Origin: an uncultured Chlorobiaceae bacterium
GTDB lineage: Bacteria > Bacteroidota > Chlorobiia > Chlorobiales > Chlorobiaceae
DNA length: 64,000 nt
Direction of reading: 5' to 3'
NCBI GenBank assembly: GCA_903994455.1
Contig: CAJEXI010000008.1
Location: 48,625 to 112,624 of the forward strand
A program made the position numbers and the translations under genes. Below are positions 35,710 to 46,426 of this stretch, piece by piece. Position 1 is the stretch's first letter, and every line of letters begins with the position of its first letter. The notes beneath the pieces are model-generated. The model searched no databases. It saw only the letters and a list, made by a program, of their open reading frames with translations, and was not told the DNA's origin.

Positions 35710-36810
35710 ATGACAAGTTCGTTAGATACGTTGACCATAAGAGGATTCAAATCAATCAAAGAGGTTATTAATTTTGAATTAAAAGAGTTAAACGTCATCA
35801 TTGGTGGCAACGGAGCAGGAAAAAGCAATCTGATCTCTTTTTTCAGAATGCTCAGGGCACTCATAGACGGCAATCTCAGTCGCTATGTCAAGGACAACGG
35901 CGGTGCTGGCGATATCCTGTTTAATGGGCGCAAAGTTACTGCAACAATGGAGTTTGAAATGCGATTTGGTTCGCGTGGTTTTCGCTTCAAGTTGGCTCCA
36001 ACCCCTGGGAATGCGTTTGCCATTGAAGATGAAGCACGGTATTATAGCCCTTCTGGTTGGTGGCTTCTTGGTGATAGTGAAGATACCTCTTCCCTGATGG
36101 TTAAAGAGGTTGTGATGAAACAAAAAGATGCACCATACAGCAAACCGGTTTACGACGCAATCTCTTCCTGGCAGATTTATCATTTTCATGATACCAGCTC
36201 TACTGCCGCTATGCGAAATTACGAGATTGTTCAGGATAGTAAAGTGCTCCGAAGTGATGCTGCTAATATTGCGCCATTCCTGTTAAAACTTAAACAGAAA
36301 CATCCGAAAGAGTACCAGGATATTCTGAACGCAATTCGTTTGGTCGCTCCTTTTTTTGAAAACTTTATTCTTGAACCACAAGAATCGGGCGCTAAAAAGG
36401 AGGTCAACTTGAGCTGGACGCAAAAGGGTTCCGACTATCCTATGCAGCCCTATCATCTCTCCGATGGCTCTATCCGGTTTATATGCCTTGCAACTGCATT
36501 ACTGCAACCCAATCCGCCAGCAACCATTATTATTGATGAACCAGAATTAGGGCTTCATCCCGCCGCTATTGCTATTCTTGCTGAGTTGATTCAGGTGGCA
36601 GCAAAACAAACTCAGGTTATTGTGGCAACCCAGTCGCCTGCTTTGATTGATCAGTTTGGTATTGAAGATATCGTTGTTGTCAATCGCGAAAATGGCGCAT
36701 CAACCTTTAAGAGGCTCAAAGAACAAGACTTTACCGAGTGGCTTAAAAGCTACTCGGTTGGTGAACTCTGGACAAAAAACGTCATTGCCGGAGGTGCGGT
36801 GTATGAGTAA
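35710..36810 (+). CDS. AAA-family (AAA21/OLD-like) ATPase
   Basis: The 366-residue ABC/SMC-like ATPase has Walker A VIIGGNGAGKSNLISFF (about residue 28), a signature-like region YHLSDGSIRFICLATALLQ, Walker B TIIIDEPELGLHPAAI, and VIVATQSP after it. It overlaps the DUF4276 gene by 8 bases. ATPase-TOPRIM pairs of this type are seen in defence islands, where the ATPase senses infection and the TOPRIM-fold partner acts. It lies inside the remains of a type III restriction locus, between mod and res fragments. Confidence 0.88.
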   Translation: MTSSLDTLTIRGFKSIKEVINFELKELNVIIGGNGAGKSNLISFFRMLRALIDGNLSRYVKDNGGAGDILFNGRKVTATMEFEMRFGSRGFRFKLAPTPGNAFAIEDEARYYSPSGWWLLGDSEDTSSLMVKEVVMKQKDAPYSKPVYDAISSWQIYHFHDTSSTAAMRNYEIVQDSKVLRSDAANIAPFLLKLKQKHPKEYQDILNAIRLVAPFFENFILEPQESGAKKEVNLSWTQKGSDYPMQPYHLSDGSIRFICLATALLQPNPPATIIIDEPELGLHPAAIAILAELIQVAAKQTQVIVATQSPALIDQFGIEDIVVVNRENGASTFKRLKEQDFTEWLKSYSVGELWTKNVIAGGAVYE

Positions 36811-37480
36811 TAACTCCATCAACGTTATAGCGATAGTAGAGGGTAAGACCGAGCAGATTTTTATCGAATCGCTGCTTGCTCCATATCTTGCGCTCAAGAG
36901 GGTGTACATGACAGCAACCCAGGTGACCAAGTCAGGGCAAAAGGGTGGAGATGTTCGTTTTGAACGGGTTAAAAGAGATATTGAACTGCACCTTAAACAG
37001 CGCAAAGACATTTTTGTTACAACCTTTGTGGATTACTATGGTGTAAGGGAGTGGCCCGGCCTCGACCGGATTCCTGCACATGCAATTCCAGCACAGATTG
37101 CAGAAATCATCAATGGTGCAACCACGGACGCTGTTCTGGCGCTCTTTGCAAAACAAGGTGCCGATCAAAGGTTTATTCCATACATGGCAATTCATGAATT
37201 TGAAGCCCTTCTTTTCAGTAACAGTGAATTACTGGCGTTAGAGTTGGGAATTTCAAAAAAAGCTGTTGACGCTGTCATAACTGAATGTGGTGAGCCTGAA
37301 GCTATCAACAACAGCCATAAAACAGCCCCTTCAAAGCGGCTCGACAAATGGTCAAAAAAGGGGAGATTTTCAAAAGTAACTACGGGTATTGCTGTTGCAC
37401 ACCGGATTGGTATAGCACAGATGCGGAAGCAATGCCCAGTATTCAACACATGGCTTGAACGCCTCGAATCCTTTGTTTGA
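36803..37480 (+). CDS. DUF4276 TOPRIM-like protein
   Basis: The start is ATG 36803, which gives about 225 residues and overlaps the ATPase stop; the longer frame from 36647 has no support. The domain opens IAIVEGKTEQIFIESLLAPY, with a TOPRIM-like glutamate, and continues TTFVDYYGVREWPGLDR (acidic DxD-like region) and YMAIHEFEALLFSN. DUF4276 pairs with AAA21 ATPases. Nuclease or other nucleotidyl activity is inferred from the fold. Confidence 0.85.
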   Translation: MSNNSINVIAIVEGKTEQIFIESLLAPYLALKRVYMTATQVTKSGQKGGDVRFERVKRDIELHLKQRKDIFVTTFVDYYGVREWPGLDRIPAHAIPAQIAEIINGATTDAVLALFAKQGADQRFIPYMAIHEFEALLFSNSELLALELGISKKAVDAVITECGEPEAINNSHKTAPSKRLDKWSKKGRFSKVTTGIAVAHRIGIAQMRKQCPVFNTWLERLESFV

Positions 37481-37488
37481 GAACACGT

Positions 37489-37664
37489 ATGAAATTCAAA
37501 TTCAAAGTTCAGCAATTGCATTCGTTGTTAACGGTTTTGAGGAGCAGCAACCCAACACGAAAAACGGCTACCCGGAAGCCAAAACCAACCCGCTGAACGA
37601 CAACGCCATTGAAGCGACGAAAATCGAGTGTGCGCGGAAATTTTTTGAGGCGATTACTCATTGA
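37489..37664 (+). pseudogene. Type III restriction enzyme (Res) remnant
   Basis: The start KFKFKVQQ at about 37489 matches the first residues of type III Res helicase-nucleases. It is followed after a frameshift by VVNGFEEQQPNTKNGYPEA, then jumps to NDNAIEATKIECARKFFEAI, a segment from near the C-terminus of Res. Nearly the whole enzyme is deleted. Together with the DUF4391 and mod remnants it outlines a dead type III system. Confidence 0.7.
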
Positions 37665-38427
37665 GATTCCTGAGAGAAAACTTCTCTTGCAATAACTCCG
37701 GAATATCTTTGCGCCTGACCGCCCACCCCGTTGTTCTGCCTGCCGAAACAGACTTGAAGCGGTCGCCGATAAGCACATCCTTGCCTGAAGGGTTCTGCAT
37801 GACAACCATCAGGCAGCGAACAAAAAGAGAGTCCGGATGCATGGAATTGAGATAGTTCGCCGGTTCGAAATCCACCAACTCCTGTGGGGAGAGATTGAAC
37901 TCGTAGAGATTTGTCCAGACACCATCACTCAGCGACTGTAAAAGATAGTCCCGCTCAGGGCTTATGGTCAGTTTGAAGGTCTCATAATCCTGCCTGATTT
38001 CACGGTCGAGCCAGTTCAGGTTGACCGGCTCCCGTATGCCGTAACTGCCGAACCCCAGGTCAAAGAGCCATTGCTCACCCTCTATCGTCACCACAATCGC
38101 CATGTGCGTCTTCGGACGACGGACTGGGTAGGTCATCGGACGGGCAGCAACAAATTGCCAGGGAATTCCCAACGCCTCAAGCGCCATGGCGAAGAGACCA
38201 TTGACCTCGTAGCAGTAACCTCCTCGATGCCGATCAACGATTTTGCGATAAATCTCCTCCGGGACAATCGAGACGACTCTCCCCTGCTGAACATCGAGGT
38301 TTTCAAACGGCACCGAAAAAAGCTGGCAACGCATCATACGTTTCAGGGTGACAAAATCCGCAGAAGCTGCCCCATGAAAGCCGATTCTTGAAAAATATGC
38401 CGGGAGGCTGAAATTGTTGGGTTTCAT
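37654..38427 (-). CDS. nat: Arylamine N-acetyltransferase
   Basis: The 257-residue protein carries the NAT catalytic triad: Cys72 in HRGGYCYEVNGLF, His108 in PKTHMAIVV and Asp123 in WLFDLGFGS. The N-terminal LFSVPFENLDV is also typical. These enzymes transfer acetyl groups from acetyl-CoA to aromatic amines or hydrazines; related enzymes act in specialised metabolism. The gene overlaps the truncated rsgA stop/start region by 4 bases. The protein length is normal. Confidence 0.93.
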   Translation of the reverse strand: MKPNNFSLPAYFSRIGFHGAASADFVTLKRMMRCQLFSVPFENLDVQQGRVVSIVPEEIYRKIVDRHRGGYCYEVNGLFAMALEALGIPWQFVAARPMTYPVRRPKTHMAIVVTIEGEQWLFDLGFGSYGIREPVNLNWLDREIRQDYETFKLTISPERDYLLQSLSDGVWTNLYEFNLSPQELVDFEPANYLNSMHPDSLFVRCLMVVMQNPSGKDVLIGDRFKSVSAGRTTGWAVRRKDIPELLQEKFSLRNLNE

Positions 38428-38849
38428 CTTTTCATACTCTTTTTCGCAGACTTGACGAAGCGCCCGAATGCCCTCTCCTTTTTCCGTCTCTCAAGGTACG
38501 ACATCTCATAATGCTCTGACTCTTTCCTGATTTTCATATAACTTGCATAGCGATATTCACTTAACTCGCCGTTTGCAATTGCGGCAAGAACCTCGCAGCC
38601 AGATTCCTGTGTATGGCTGCAATCGGCATAACGACAGCCATTCGAGAGTTCAATAATATCTTCAAAACCTTTGTTTACGCCTTCACTGGCACCCAGAAGG
38701 CCCAACTCTCTCATGCCTGGCGTATCAATGAACATTACCCCATTGTCGAGAACAATGAGTTGCCGACGCGTTGTTGTGTGTGTGCCTTCTCCTGTTCCAC
38801 TGACCATATTGGTATCAAACACATCCCGTCCAATCAGGTGATTGATCAA
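38424..38849 (-). pseudogene. rsgA: RsgA-like ribosome GTPase, N-terminus lost
   Basis: The 141 codons begin with INHLIGRDVF, which in RsgA directly follows the P-loop. They continue with switch I region GTHTTTRRQ, G3 FIDTPGMREL, and the zinc-binding cysteines in NGCRYADCSHTQESGCEVL. The OB domain and P-loop are absent (full length is about 350), so GTP binding is impossible. It is joined at its 5' end to the end of a truncated Fic-type gene within a few bases. It is either a pseudogene or a duplicate fragment. Confidence 0.8.
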
Positions 38850-39754
38850 CTATAGTCACTGTGCCGCTGAACCCGAATAACTGTCCAGGGATAGCCGCCT
38901 GAGGCATCGGCATTACAGGCCACTCCAGGTGCTGGAGGAAAGAGTGCCAGGACCTCTTCTCTCCATCCAGACCACAGGGATTGTAACCGCATGATGTATG
39001 GTGATCGCTCCCTGGTATTTCCCAGAGTCGGTACAGGGATATGAAACGGATTTATTTCGCGAACATCGTATTTGAGCAGTTTCATGGTGTGGATAATCCG
39101 CTCGGCATAATCAGCACGCCCGACAAAGCGCAGGGCTCCTGCCAGTCGCCCGGCAGCAGCAACCGACCCCTCTTTGGTGAGTAATATTTCCAGCAGTTCA
39201 CCGGGATCTCCAACCATGTTGAGAGCAATTTCGGCATCACGCGGATTAGAGATAAATGCTTGCGGACTCAGCTTGCAGAGGGTTTCCGGAAGAGAGTGCA
39301 GTTGCAGCCCGTTCACCTCTGTTTGATGACGGGGCGAGTTCTTTTTATCAGGGTAGATCAACACGGAGTTCCCGTATGGGAGGTCGAGCACAGAGGTACC
39401 ACCTTCAGTGGTGATGACGGTGACCTGCGGGGGTATGCGAGTGCTCCGGGTATGCAAAATGAGTGATGCGTCTGCGTTCAGGCAGTATCTCTTTTTGAAG
39501 CGCCTGGTCAAATAACCGGACAAGAATGACCAGAAATTGGCATACCAAGCCGTAGAGTCCCCTTCATGATCTCTCGGATTGGCACATAAGTACCACCCTT
39601 TCATAACCGGTCGCAAGAACCCCTCATCGACAAGAATCACACGCTGCGCCTCGGTAATATCGCCAGACTCAATCACACCATTATACTTGCCCTGCAACCG
39701 CTTCAGCGCCCGCAATGCGTCAGCCAGTTTTTCATTCGGCTTTGCCATCTGCAC
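38846..39754 (-). pseudogene. Fic-type protein lacking its Fic domain (winged-helix N-terminal part)
   Basis: The 302-residue product matches the N-terminal region of a Fic subfamily that begins with an AbiEi-like winged helix: LADALRALKRLQGKYNGVIE, FLRPVMKGWYLCANPRDHEG, DSTAWYANFWSFL, ASLILHTRSTRIPPQVTV and RLAGALRFVGRADYAERIIH. The HxFxxGNGR catalytic part should follow LFPPAPG but is replaced by an unrelated tail and then the rsgA fragment. The regulatory half may still fold and bind DNA; two 15-bp direct repeats lie upstream of its start. Confidence 0.65.
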
Positions 39755-39804
39755 TTGAGAATTGGATTTACCGCAACAGCTACGTCACCTTCCTCCCGTA
39801 ATAT

Positions 39805-39842
39805 AACTTTGTTATTCCAGTTTATAAAACTTTGTTATTCCA
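39805..39842. promoter_or_regulatory. Two 15-bp direct repeats upstream of the Fic-type gene
   Basis: AACTTTGTTATTCCA occurs at 39805-39819 and again at 39828-39842, a 23-bp period that puts both copies on about the same face of the helix. They lie 50-90 bp upstream of the winged-helix gene start and resemble an autoregulatory operator. Confidence 0.6.
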
Positions 39843-39913
39843 TGAAATAGCGTCTTCAACGATTTGTAAAGAAATAAGATAAAATGAGAAATACAATAAG
39901 GGAAAGTGGCTTG

Positions 39914-41320
39914 TCATTGCCACCCGCCTCCGAGGGCTTTGTAAAGGTCGATCAGGTTGGCAAGAGTCTGTTGATGAATCAGAATTTCGTTCTGCTGAGC
40001 CTCAAAGAGGGATCGTTGGGCATCAAGCAGGGCGAAATGGCTGTCAACTCCATGGTCGTAACGCGCTTTTGTGATGGTCAAGGCTTGATCGCTCTCTTTG
40101 ACCAGAGCTTGCTGGGCATGCCATTGTTCAGTGAAGGTCGCACGGGCGACCAGTGCATCGGCGACCTCCCGGAATGCTGTCTGGACAGCTTTTTCGTATC
40201 GGGCGACGGCAATATCGCGGTTGGTTTCAGCCAGTTTGAGGTTGGAGCGCAACCGGCCACCCTGAAAGATCGGAAGCATCACCTGTGGGGCGAAGCTCCA
40301 GACACTGCTCGACCCGCTCACGAAGAGATCCGACAAGCTGGTGCTGGCGTACCCGGCGGAACCGGTAAGTCCTATGCTGGGGAAAAATGAAGCCCGTGCA
40401 GCTCCAATATTGGCATTTTCTGCCTTCAGTGCGTATTCCGCCTGCCGTATGTCCGGACGATCAAGCAGGACGACGGAGGGAATGCCCACGGGGAGCCTCT
40501 CCAGCATCTCGACATCGGCCAGGGGTTGGGGCTCGAGGAGCTTCGGGTCGATCTCTTTTCCGACCAGCAGGGTCAGGGCGTTCTTGTCCTGTTCCACCCG
40601 ACGTTGATATTGCGCCCGGTTGGCCCGGGCCGATTCGACCAGCATTGCGGACTGTGCTACATCAAGTCCGGACTTTGCCCCGAGATCGAAGCTGCGTTTG
40701 ATGAGATCATACGCATCCTGCCTCGTTTTGAGCGTGCTTTCGGTCAGTCGCAGCAGCTCGATATCGGCAAGGCAGGTGAGATAGGCGTTGGCCACTTCGG
40801 CGACCAGGCTTGTCTGGGCGGCTTTGCGCCCCTCTTCGGTAGCGAGATACTTGTTTATGGCGCTATTGTTGAGGCTGCGTACTCGCCCGAAAAGATCCAG
40901 TTCATAAGCCGTCGTGCCGATCCCTGCGGTATAGGTCGAGGTGATTTCCGCTTGTCCGGTGCCGCTCCTGCTTTTTGAGACCTCCTGGCGGCTGAAGCTT
41001 CCCGAGGCGTTTATCGATGGAAGAAGAGCCGAACGCTGGATGCGCCAGGTGTTGCGGGCTGCCTCGATGTTGAGGGTGGCTATCCTCAGGTCGCGGTTGT
41101 TGGCAAGGGATGCTTCGATAAGGCTTTGCAGTTTTGGCGACCTGAACATGCTCCGCCATCCGATATCGATGGTACGCGGCTGTTCCCCGTTCTGTGCAGT
41201 GGAAGCGACCGGCCATTGCGTGCTAACGGGTGCCGTTGGGCGTACGTATGCTGGCGCAAACGAACAGGCCGTCAGGGTAGTTGCTGCCAGGCATAAAGGA
41301 AGCAGAAGCTTAGTGTTCAT
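39914..41320 (-). CDS. Outer-membrane efflux lipoprotein (NodT/OprM type)
   Basis: The 468-residue protein has a lipoprotein signal ([11 protein letters not shown], lipobox LTAC with Cys19) and the two OEP repeats of TolC-like channels ([60 protein letters not shown]). It forms the outer-membrane duct of the tripartite RND pump encoded just upstream on the same strand, overlapping the permease gene by 11 bases. It is the parent of the fragment in the mosaic at 0.98-1.2 kb. Confidence 0.94.
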   Translation of the reverse strand: MNTKLLLPLCLAATTLTACSFAPAYVRPTAPVSTQWPVASTAQNGEQPRTIDIGWRSMFRSPKLQSLIEASLANNRDLRIATLNIEAARNTWRIQRSALLPSINASGSFSRQEVSKSRSGTGQAEITSTYTAGIGTTAYELDLFGRVRSLNNSAINKYLATEEGRKAAQTSLVAEVANAYLTCLADIELLRLTESTLKTRQDAYDLIKRSFDLGAKSGLDVAQSAMLVESARANRAQYQRRVEQDKNALTLLVGKEIDPKLLEPQPLADVEMLERLPVGIPSVVLLDRPDIRQAEYALKAENANIGAARASFFPSIGLTGSAGYASTSLSDLFVSGSSSVWSFAPQVMLPIFQGGRLRSNLKLAETNRDIAVARYEKAVQTAFREVADALVARATFTEQWHAQQALVKESDQALTITKARYDHGVDSHFALLDAQRSLFEAQQNEILIHQQTLANLIDLYKALGGGWQ

Positions 41321-44300
41321 GGTGCGTGTCGTTTTGATTAACTGCTGTGTCGGTTACCGTTTTTCGGGCAAACCGGGATTGCACGAGGATGAAGAAGAGC
41401 GGCACAAAGAAGATCGTCAACACCGTACCTGACAACATTCCGCCGATCACACCAATGCCGATAGCGTGCTGGCTTGCCGATCCAGCTCCGGAGGAGAATG
41501 CGAGCGGCGTGACACCGAGGATGAATGCCAGGGAGGTCATAACGATCGGGCGAAGTCGCTGACTTGCGGCAGAGAGGACTGCCTCCTTCAGATTCATACC
41601 GCTTTCGTAGAGGGTTTTGGCGAACTCCACGATAAGGATGGCGTTTTTTGCCGTCAGGCCGACAGTTGTCAAGAGACCAACCTTGAAGTAAACGTCGTTT
41701 GAAAGACCCGAAAGGAATGTTGCCAGAACGGTGCCCAGAACACCGAGCGGGACGACCAGCATGACGGCCATCGGCACGCTCCAGCTTTCGTAAAGGGCGG
41801 CCAGGCAAAGAAAGACGAAAAGCAGGGAGAGCGTATAGAGCAGCAGCGTTTGCTGGCCGGCTGCACGCTCTTCGTAGGAGAGACCGGTCCATTCGATACC
41901 GAAACCTTCCGGGAGTTTTCCGGCCAGTTTCGCCATGATGGCCATGGCATCGCCCGAGCTTACGCCGGGTGCGGGGGCTCCCTGGATATTGACCGACGAT
42001 ATGCCGTTGAACCGTTCGAGCTTGGGGGAACCGAAGCTCCAGCGGCCCGAGGAAAAGGATGAGAAGGGAACCATCTCGCCATTCGAGTTTCGGACCTGCC
42101 AGATGTTGACATCCTCCGGGTTCATGCGGTACGGTGCGTCTCCCTGCATGAACACTTTCTTGATGCGCCCCTCATGCACGAAATCGTTCACATAGCTCGA
42201 ACCCCAGGCGGTCTGCAGCGTTGCGTTGATGTCGGCAATCGATACCCCGAAGGCGCTCGCCTTTTCGTGGTCGATATCGATCTTGAATTGCGGCACATCT
42301 TCAAGGCCATTGGGACGCACGCCGCTCAGGGAGGGGTCTTGCGCAGCCATTCCGAGCAGTTGATTTCGAGCAGCCATGAGAGCCTCATGACCTTTGCCGG
42401 TCCGGTCGACAAGCTGAAGATCAAATCCGGAGGCGTTGCCGAGTTCCATGACGGCTGGCGGATAAAAGGCAAAGATCATGGCATCCTTCACGCTCGACAG
42501 GGCACCCATGGTTCTTCCGGCGATCGAGGCAACATCTTGACCCTTGTTCTTGCGTTTGGACCAGTCCTTGAGCTGGACAAAACCTATGGCCGAGTTCTGG
42601 CCCTGCCCCGCAAAACTGAAACCGGTCACACTGAAGATGCTTTCGATATTCTCTTTTTCCTGATTGAGAAGGTAACGCTCCATCTTTTTAACGCTTTCAA
42701 GCGTCCGCTCCTTGGTCGCTCCTGATGGGGTGGAGAGCTGGACGAAGAGGAACCCCTGATCTTCGTCCGGCAGGAACGAGGTCGGAATGCGCGTCAGGAC
42801 GATGCCAAGCAGCACCACGACCAGCATGAAGCCCAGCAGCGAGCGGTTGACACTTCCCGTCATTGCGCGGGCTCCGTCGACGTAGCGTTCCCGGTTGCGG
42901 TTGAACATGCCGTTGAACCAGACGAAAAAGCGCCCGAGGGGGCCAGCGCCGTACAGATGTCCACCCGCTTTGACTGGCCGGAGGAGGCTGGCGCAGAGAG
43001 CCGGTGTCAGGATCAGCGCAACCAGGACCGAGAGCAGCATCGCCGAGACGATGGTGATTGAGAACTGACGGTAGATCGTCCCCGTGGAACCTTTGAAGAA
43101 GGCCATCGGCACGAAGACGGCCGAGAGTACAAGGGCAATACCGATCAGTGCGCTGGAGATTTGCTTCATCGATTTTCTGGTCGCCTCCAGCGGGGAGAGT
43201 CGCTCCTCTTCCATGATGCGTTCGACATTCTCAACCACGACAATGGCATCATCGACAAGCAGTCCGATGGCAAGCACCATGGCGAACATGCTGAGGGTGT
43301 TGATGGAGAAGCCAAAAGCCGACATTATCCCGAAGGTACCCAGCAGCACGACAGGAACTGCGATGGTGGGGATCAGCGTGGCCCGGAAGTTCTGGAGAAA
43401 CAGGAACATGACGAAAAAGACAAGGATAACCGCCTCAATCAGGGTATGGACAACCCCTTCGATCGATGTCTTGACAAATGGTGCAGTGTCGAATGGGAAG
43501 ACAATCTTTACACCAGGCAAGAGCAGCGGCTTCAGGGCGGCCATTTTTTCTTTGACCAGAGTGGCAGTGTTCAGGGCGTTTGCCCCGGTCGCCAGCGTGA
43601 TGGCCATACCGGCAGCCGGTTTGCCGTTGAAGCGCGTGGTCATGTCGTAGTTCTGCACGCCGAGCTCGACGCGAGCGACATCCCTGAGGCGTACCTGCGA
43701 GCCGTCGGTATTGACCTTCAGCATGATCTTTTCGAAATCCCCGACGCTTTTCAGGCGCGACTGTGCTGTAATGGTGGCGTTCAGTTGCTGGCCCGGAACC
43801 GACGGTGTTCCGCCCAACTGGCCTGCGGAGACATCGGCATTCTGTGCCATGATAGCTCTCTGTACCTCGGCGGTGGTGAGGTTGAAGCTCGCCATGCGGT
43901 GGGGATCAAGCCAGATACGCATCGAATAGGGCTGCCCGAACACCTGAATGTTACCGACACCGGGGACGCGGCTCAGCGGATCGAGGAGCTTCGAGTTGAT
44001 GAAATCGTTCATCGCATATTCATCGACCCGGCCGTCGTCCGAATAGACGCCCACGACCATCAGGAAGCCGGTATCTCCCTTGGTGACCCTGATGCCCTGC
44101 TGCTGTACCTGTTGGGGCAGATTCGCCATGATCGACTGCAACTTGTTCTGCACCTGCACCTGGGCAATATCGGGGTTAGCTTCGGGTTCGAAGGTCACCG
44201 TGATGGTGACGTTGCCGTTCGAATCGCTTCCGGCGCTGAAGTAGCGGAGATGGTCGATACCGGTGAGAGCCTGTTCAATGACCTGCGTTACGCTGTTTTC

Positions 44301-44471
44301 AACTGCTTCCGCAGATGCGCCGGGATAGGTGGCGTTGATATTGATGGTCGGCGCCGCGATGCGCGGATATTGCTCGACCGGCAGAGTATTGATGGCGATA
44401 ATTCCGCCGAGCATGATGCAGATGGAGATCACCCAGGCAAAGACGGGTCGCTCTATAAAAAATCCGGACAT
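41310..44471 (-). CDS. RND (HAE1/AcrB-like) multidrug efflux permease
   Basis: The 1053-residue inner-membrane transporter starts with the signature [20 protein letters not shown] and has the standard 12-helix layout with two large periplasmic loops. TM4 carries the proton-relay aspartates ([16 protein letters not shown]). [20 protein letters not shown] and [20 protein letters not shown] are diagnostic of HAE1. It exports hydrophobic compounds using the proton gradient, working with the membrane-fusion and outer-membrane proteins of the same operon. Confidence 0.97.
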   Translation of the reverse strand: MSGFFIERPVFAWVISICIMLGGIIAINTLPVEQYPRIAAPTININATYPGASAEAVENSVTQVIEQALTGIDHLRYFSAGSDSNGNVTITVTFEPEANPDIAQVQVQNKLQSIMANLPQQVQQQGIRVTKGDTGFLMVVGVYSDDGRVDEYAMNDFINSKLLDPLSRVPGVGNIQVFGQPYSMRIWLDPHRMASFNLTTAEVQRAIMAQNADVSAGQLGGTPSVPGQQLNATITAQSRLKSVGDFEKIMLKVNTDGSQVRLRDVARVELGVQNYDMTTRFNGKPAAGMAITLATGANALNTATLVKEKMAALKPLLLPGVKIVFPFDTAPFVKTSIEGVVHTLIEAVILVFFVMFLFLQNFRATLIPTIAVPVVLLGTFGIMSAFGFSINTLSMFAMVLAIGLLVDDAIVVVENVERIMEEERLSPLEATRKSMKQISSALIGIALVLSAVFVPMAFFKGSTGTIYRQFSITIVSAMLLSVLVALILTPALCASLLRPVKAGGHLYGAGPLGRFFVWFNGMFNRNRERYVDGARAMTGSVNRSLLGFMLVVVLLGIVLTRIPTSFLPDEDQGFLFVQLSTPSGATKERTLESVKKMERYLLNQEKENIESIFSVTGFSFAGQGQNSAIGFVQLKDWSKRKNKGQDVASIAGRTMGALSSVKDAMIFAFYPPAVMELGNASGFDLQLVDRTGKGHEALMAARNQLLGMAAQDPSLSGVRPNGLEDVPQFKIDIDHEKASAFGVSIADINATLQTAWGSSYVNDFVHEGRIKKVFMQGDAPYRMNPEDVNIWQVRNSNGEMVPFSSFSSGRWSFGSPKLERFNGISSVNIQGAPAPGVSSGDAMAIMAKLAGKLPEGFGIEWTGLSYEERAAGQQTLLLYTLSLLFVFLCLAALYESWSVPMAVMLVVPLGVLGTVLATFLSGLSNDVYFKVGLLTTVGLTAKNAILIVEFAKTLYESGMNLKEAVLSAASQRLRPIVMTSLAFILGVTPLAFSSGAGSASQHAIGIGVIGGMLSGTVLTIFFVPLFFILVQSRFARKTVTDTAVNQNDTHHEH

Positions 44472-44496
44472 AATTGGTGCGTCTAAATGTAATGGA

Positions 44497-45648
44497 TTAT
44501 TTCGCTGGCACGTTTGGCAGTACAGCCTCGACGGATTTGACCGCCATGCCTGGCTGAATTTTCATGATGCCTTCGTACACGACCTTCTCGCCTGCTTTGA
44601 GTCCGCTGCTGACGAGCCACTTGTCGCCGACAACCTCCGTAACAATGATCGGCCGAGGGTTTGCTTTGCCGTCCGCTCCGACAACCCAGACCGAAACCGA
44701 CCCGTCCGCATTCCTGCTGACCGATTTTTGCGGCACGAGAATGGCATGATCGTCTCTCCACTGTTCAAGACGTGCATGAACGAACATGCCGGGGAGGATT
44801 TCATTGCCGGGGTTGGCGAACAGTATTCGCAACAGGACCGTACCGGTACTCGGGTTGACCGTGACATCCGAGAACTTCAACGTTCCGGGTTTTCCTTTGG
44901 GTTTTCCATCCACCAAAAGCTGGACAGGAGCACTATCAGCGCTGGAATTACCCACCTGACCCAGATGGAGCTGTCGCAGTTGTATCAGCTCCTCGCTCGA
45001 CTGTGAAACGTCCACGTAGATCTGGTCGAGCTGTTGCACCACCGCAAGGGGGCTCTGCTGATTGGCATTGACAAGAGCCCCCTCAGTCACCTTCGATTGG
45101 CCGATTCGCCCGGAAATCGGAGAGATGACCCTGGTGTAGTCGAGGTTAATACCGGCCATGGAAACTTCGGATCGGGCGATGGCAACATCTGCTTTGGCCT
45201 GGGCAAGGCTCGCTTTCGCATCGTCGTACTCCTGTTTACTGACACCACTGATTTTAACCAGCTCTTCGTAGCGACTTGCTTTGGCCTGGAGTGATTTCAC
45301 GTTGGCCTCGGCTTTACTGAGGTTTGCTTTGGCGCTGTTAGAGGCGGCTTGATAGGTCGCGGGGTCAATCTGGTAGAGTTGCTGACCCTGTTGAACCAGG
45401 CTTCCTTCCACGAAAAAGCGCTTCGTAATAATGCCGCTGACCTGCGGACGGATCTCGGCCATACGTACAGCCGAAGTCCGGCCCGGCAGCTCTTTGGTCA
45501 AGACCAGTGGTTCGGGTTTCATGGTTACGACACTGACTTCCGGTTTCATGCTCAAACCCTGAAGGTGGTCTGACGATCCCTTCGGCCACAAATACCAGCC
45601 CGCAATCAGGGTGACAAGCAAACCGGCGATGATAAACGACCTTTTCAT
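44497..45648 (-). CDS. RND membrane-fusion (periplasmic adaptor) protein
   Basis: The 383-residue adaptor has an N-terminal membrane anchor ([18 protein letters not shown]) and not a lipobox. It has the lipoyl halves and coiled-coil hairpin of AcrA/MexA proteins ([60 protein letters not shown]) and a C-terminal barrel ([18 protein letters not shown]). It bridges the permease and the channel. The gene follows the TetR gene after 2 bases and precedes the permease by 25 bases. Confidence 0.95.
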   Translation of the reverse strand: MKRSFIIAGLLVTLIAGWYLWPKGSSDHLQGLSMKPEVSVVTMKPEPLVLTKELPGRTSAVRMAEIRPQVSGIITKRFFVEGSLVQQGQQLYQIDPATYQAASNSAKANLSKAEANVKSLQAKASRYEELVKISGVSKQEYDDAKASLAQAKADVAIARSEVSMAGINLDYTRVISPISGRIGQSKVTEGALVNANQQSPLAVVQQLDQIYVDVSQSSEELIQLRQLHLGQVGNSSADSAPVQLLVDGKPKGKPGTLKFSDVTVNPSTGTVLLRILFANPGNEILPGMFVHARLEQWRDDHAILVPQKSVSRNADGSVSVWVVGADGKANPRPIIVTEVVGDKWLVSSGLKAGEKVVYEGIMKIQPGMAVKSVEAVLPNVPAK

Positions 45649-45650
45649 GA

Positions 45651-46232
45651 TTATTGTGAGTTTGGTTTGGTAGTCGGATGGCTTTCAGGATAACCGACAT
45701 ACATTTTCCGGATCTGTTCCAGGAACGGCAGACGCTCCTCGTCGCTTCTGTGGACGAGACCGAACCACTCGTGACAACTGAAACCGATAAAGGCGAAATA
45801 GGCCATGCGGGCCGCTTCAGGCTTCGCTCCCCTGTCCATGGCGAGCAGGTCCCGTTCTATCCACTTCAGCATTCGCTGCCTGAGCGACTCTTCGCTCGAC
45901 ATTGACGAGGTGATAGCCATGGCGACAGCTCGTTCCGTATCATCCAGGGCACGCTCGGCCATTTTGAGACGTGCAAAAAGTTCGGGGTGAGGGGTGTTGG
46001 CGCACTCGACAAGCAGCGAATTGATCCGTGCCGTATCCCGCTCAAACTGCCTGTCGATCAGAGCTTCGAGCAGGGCGGTCTTGGATTTGTAGTCATAGAC
46101 TACCCTCGATTTGCTGATTCCAGCCTCCTGAGCCACGGCATCAATGGAGAGGCGCGATGCACCATGCTTGACAACAACCCGCTCGATGGCGTCCAGTATC
46201 GCTGAGTCGGTGACTTTTTTCGGTCTTGACAT
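45651..46232 (-). CDS. TetR-family repressor of the efflux operon
   Basis: The start chosen is ATG 46232 (MSRPKKVTDSAILDAIERVV). A longer frame to 46280 would begin inside the operator palindrome. The N-terminal helix-turn-helix reads GASRLSIDAVAQEAGISKSR, and the C-terminal ligand-binding domain is helical. It is the first gene of the operon and directly precedes the adaptor gene, so it most likely represses the pump and itself until a substrate binds. Confidence 0.9.
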   Translation of the reverse strand: MSRPKKVTDSAILDAIERVVVKHGASRLSIDAVAQEAGISKSRVVYDYKSKTALLEALIDRQFERDTARINSLLVECANTPHPELFARLKMAERALDDTERAVAMAITSSMSSEESLRQRMLKWIERDLLAMDRGAKPEAARMAYFAFIGFSCHEWFGLVHRSDEERLPFLEQIRKMYVGYPESHPTTKPNSQ

Positions 46233-46256
46233 AATTTGTTTTTCTTGACAGAATTT

Positions 46257-46272
46257 AAGAACGATCGTTCTT
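46257..46272. promoter_or_regulatory. 16-bp perfect palindrome, probable TetR operator
   Basis: AAGAACGATCGTTCTT is a perfect palindrome ending 24 bases upstream of the TetR start codon at 46232. Its size and symmetry fit a TetR dimer site, and its position fits repression of the whole efflux operon. Confidence 0.8.
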
Positions 46273-46426
46273 TTATGCAAATGTTTTCTGCAATTTTTTT
46301 TGGCCTCAGTTGAGGATTTCTTTGACCAGTTTCAGGATGTACTTCCACTCCGTCCAATCTACCATTGCGCACACAAGACGGATTCAGGCACCTATGGCCA
46401 TCTGTTTTATGGCACTGGTCTGCATC

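Noticed and set aside
43161..44486. 441-codon plus-strand ORF
   Set aside because: It is antisense to the RND permease gene and reflects the high GC at third positions there.
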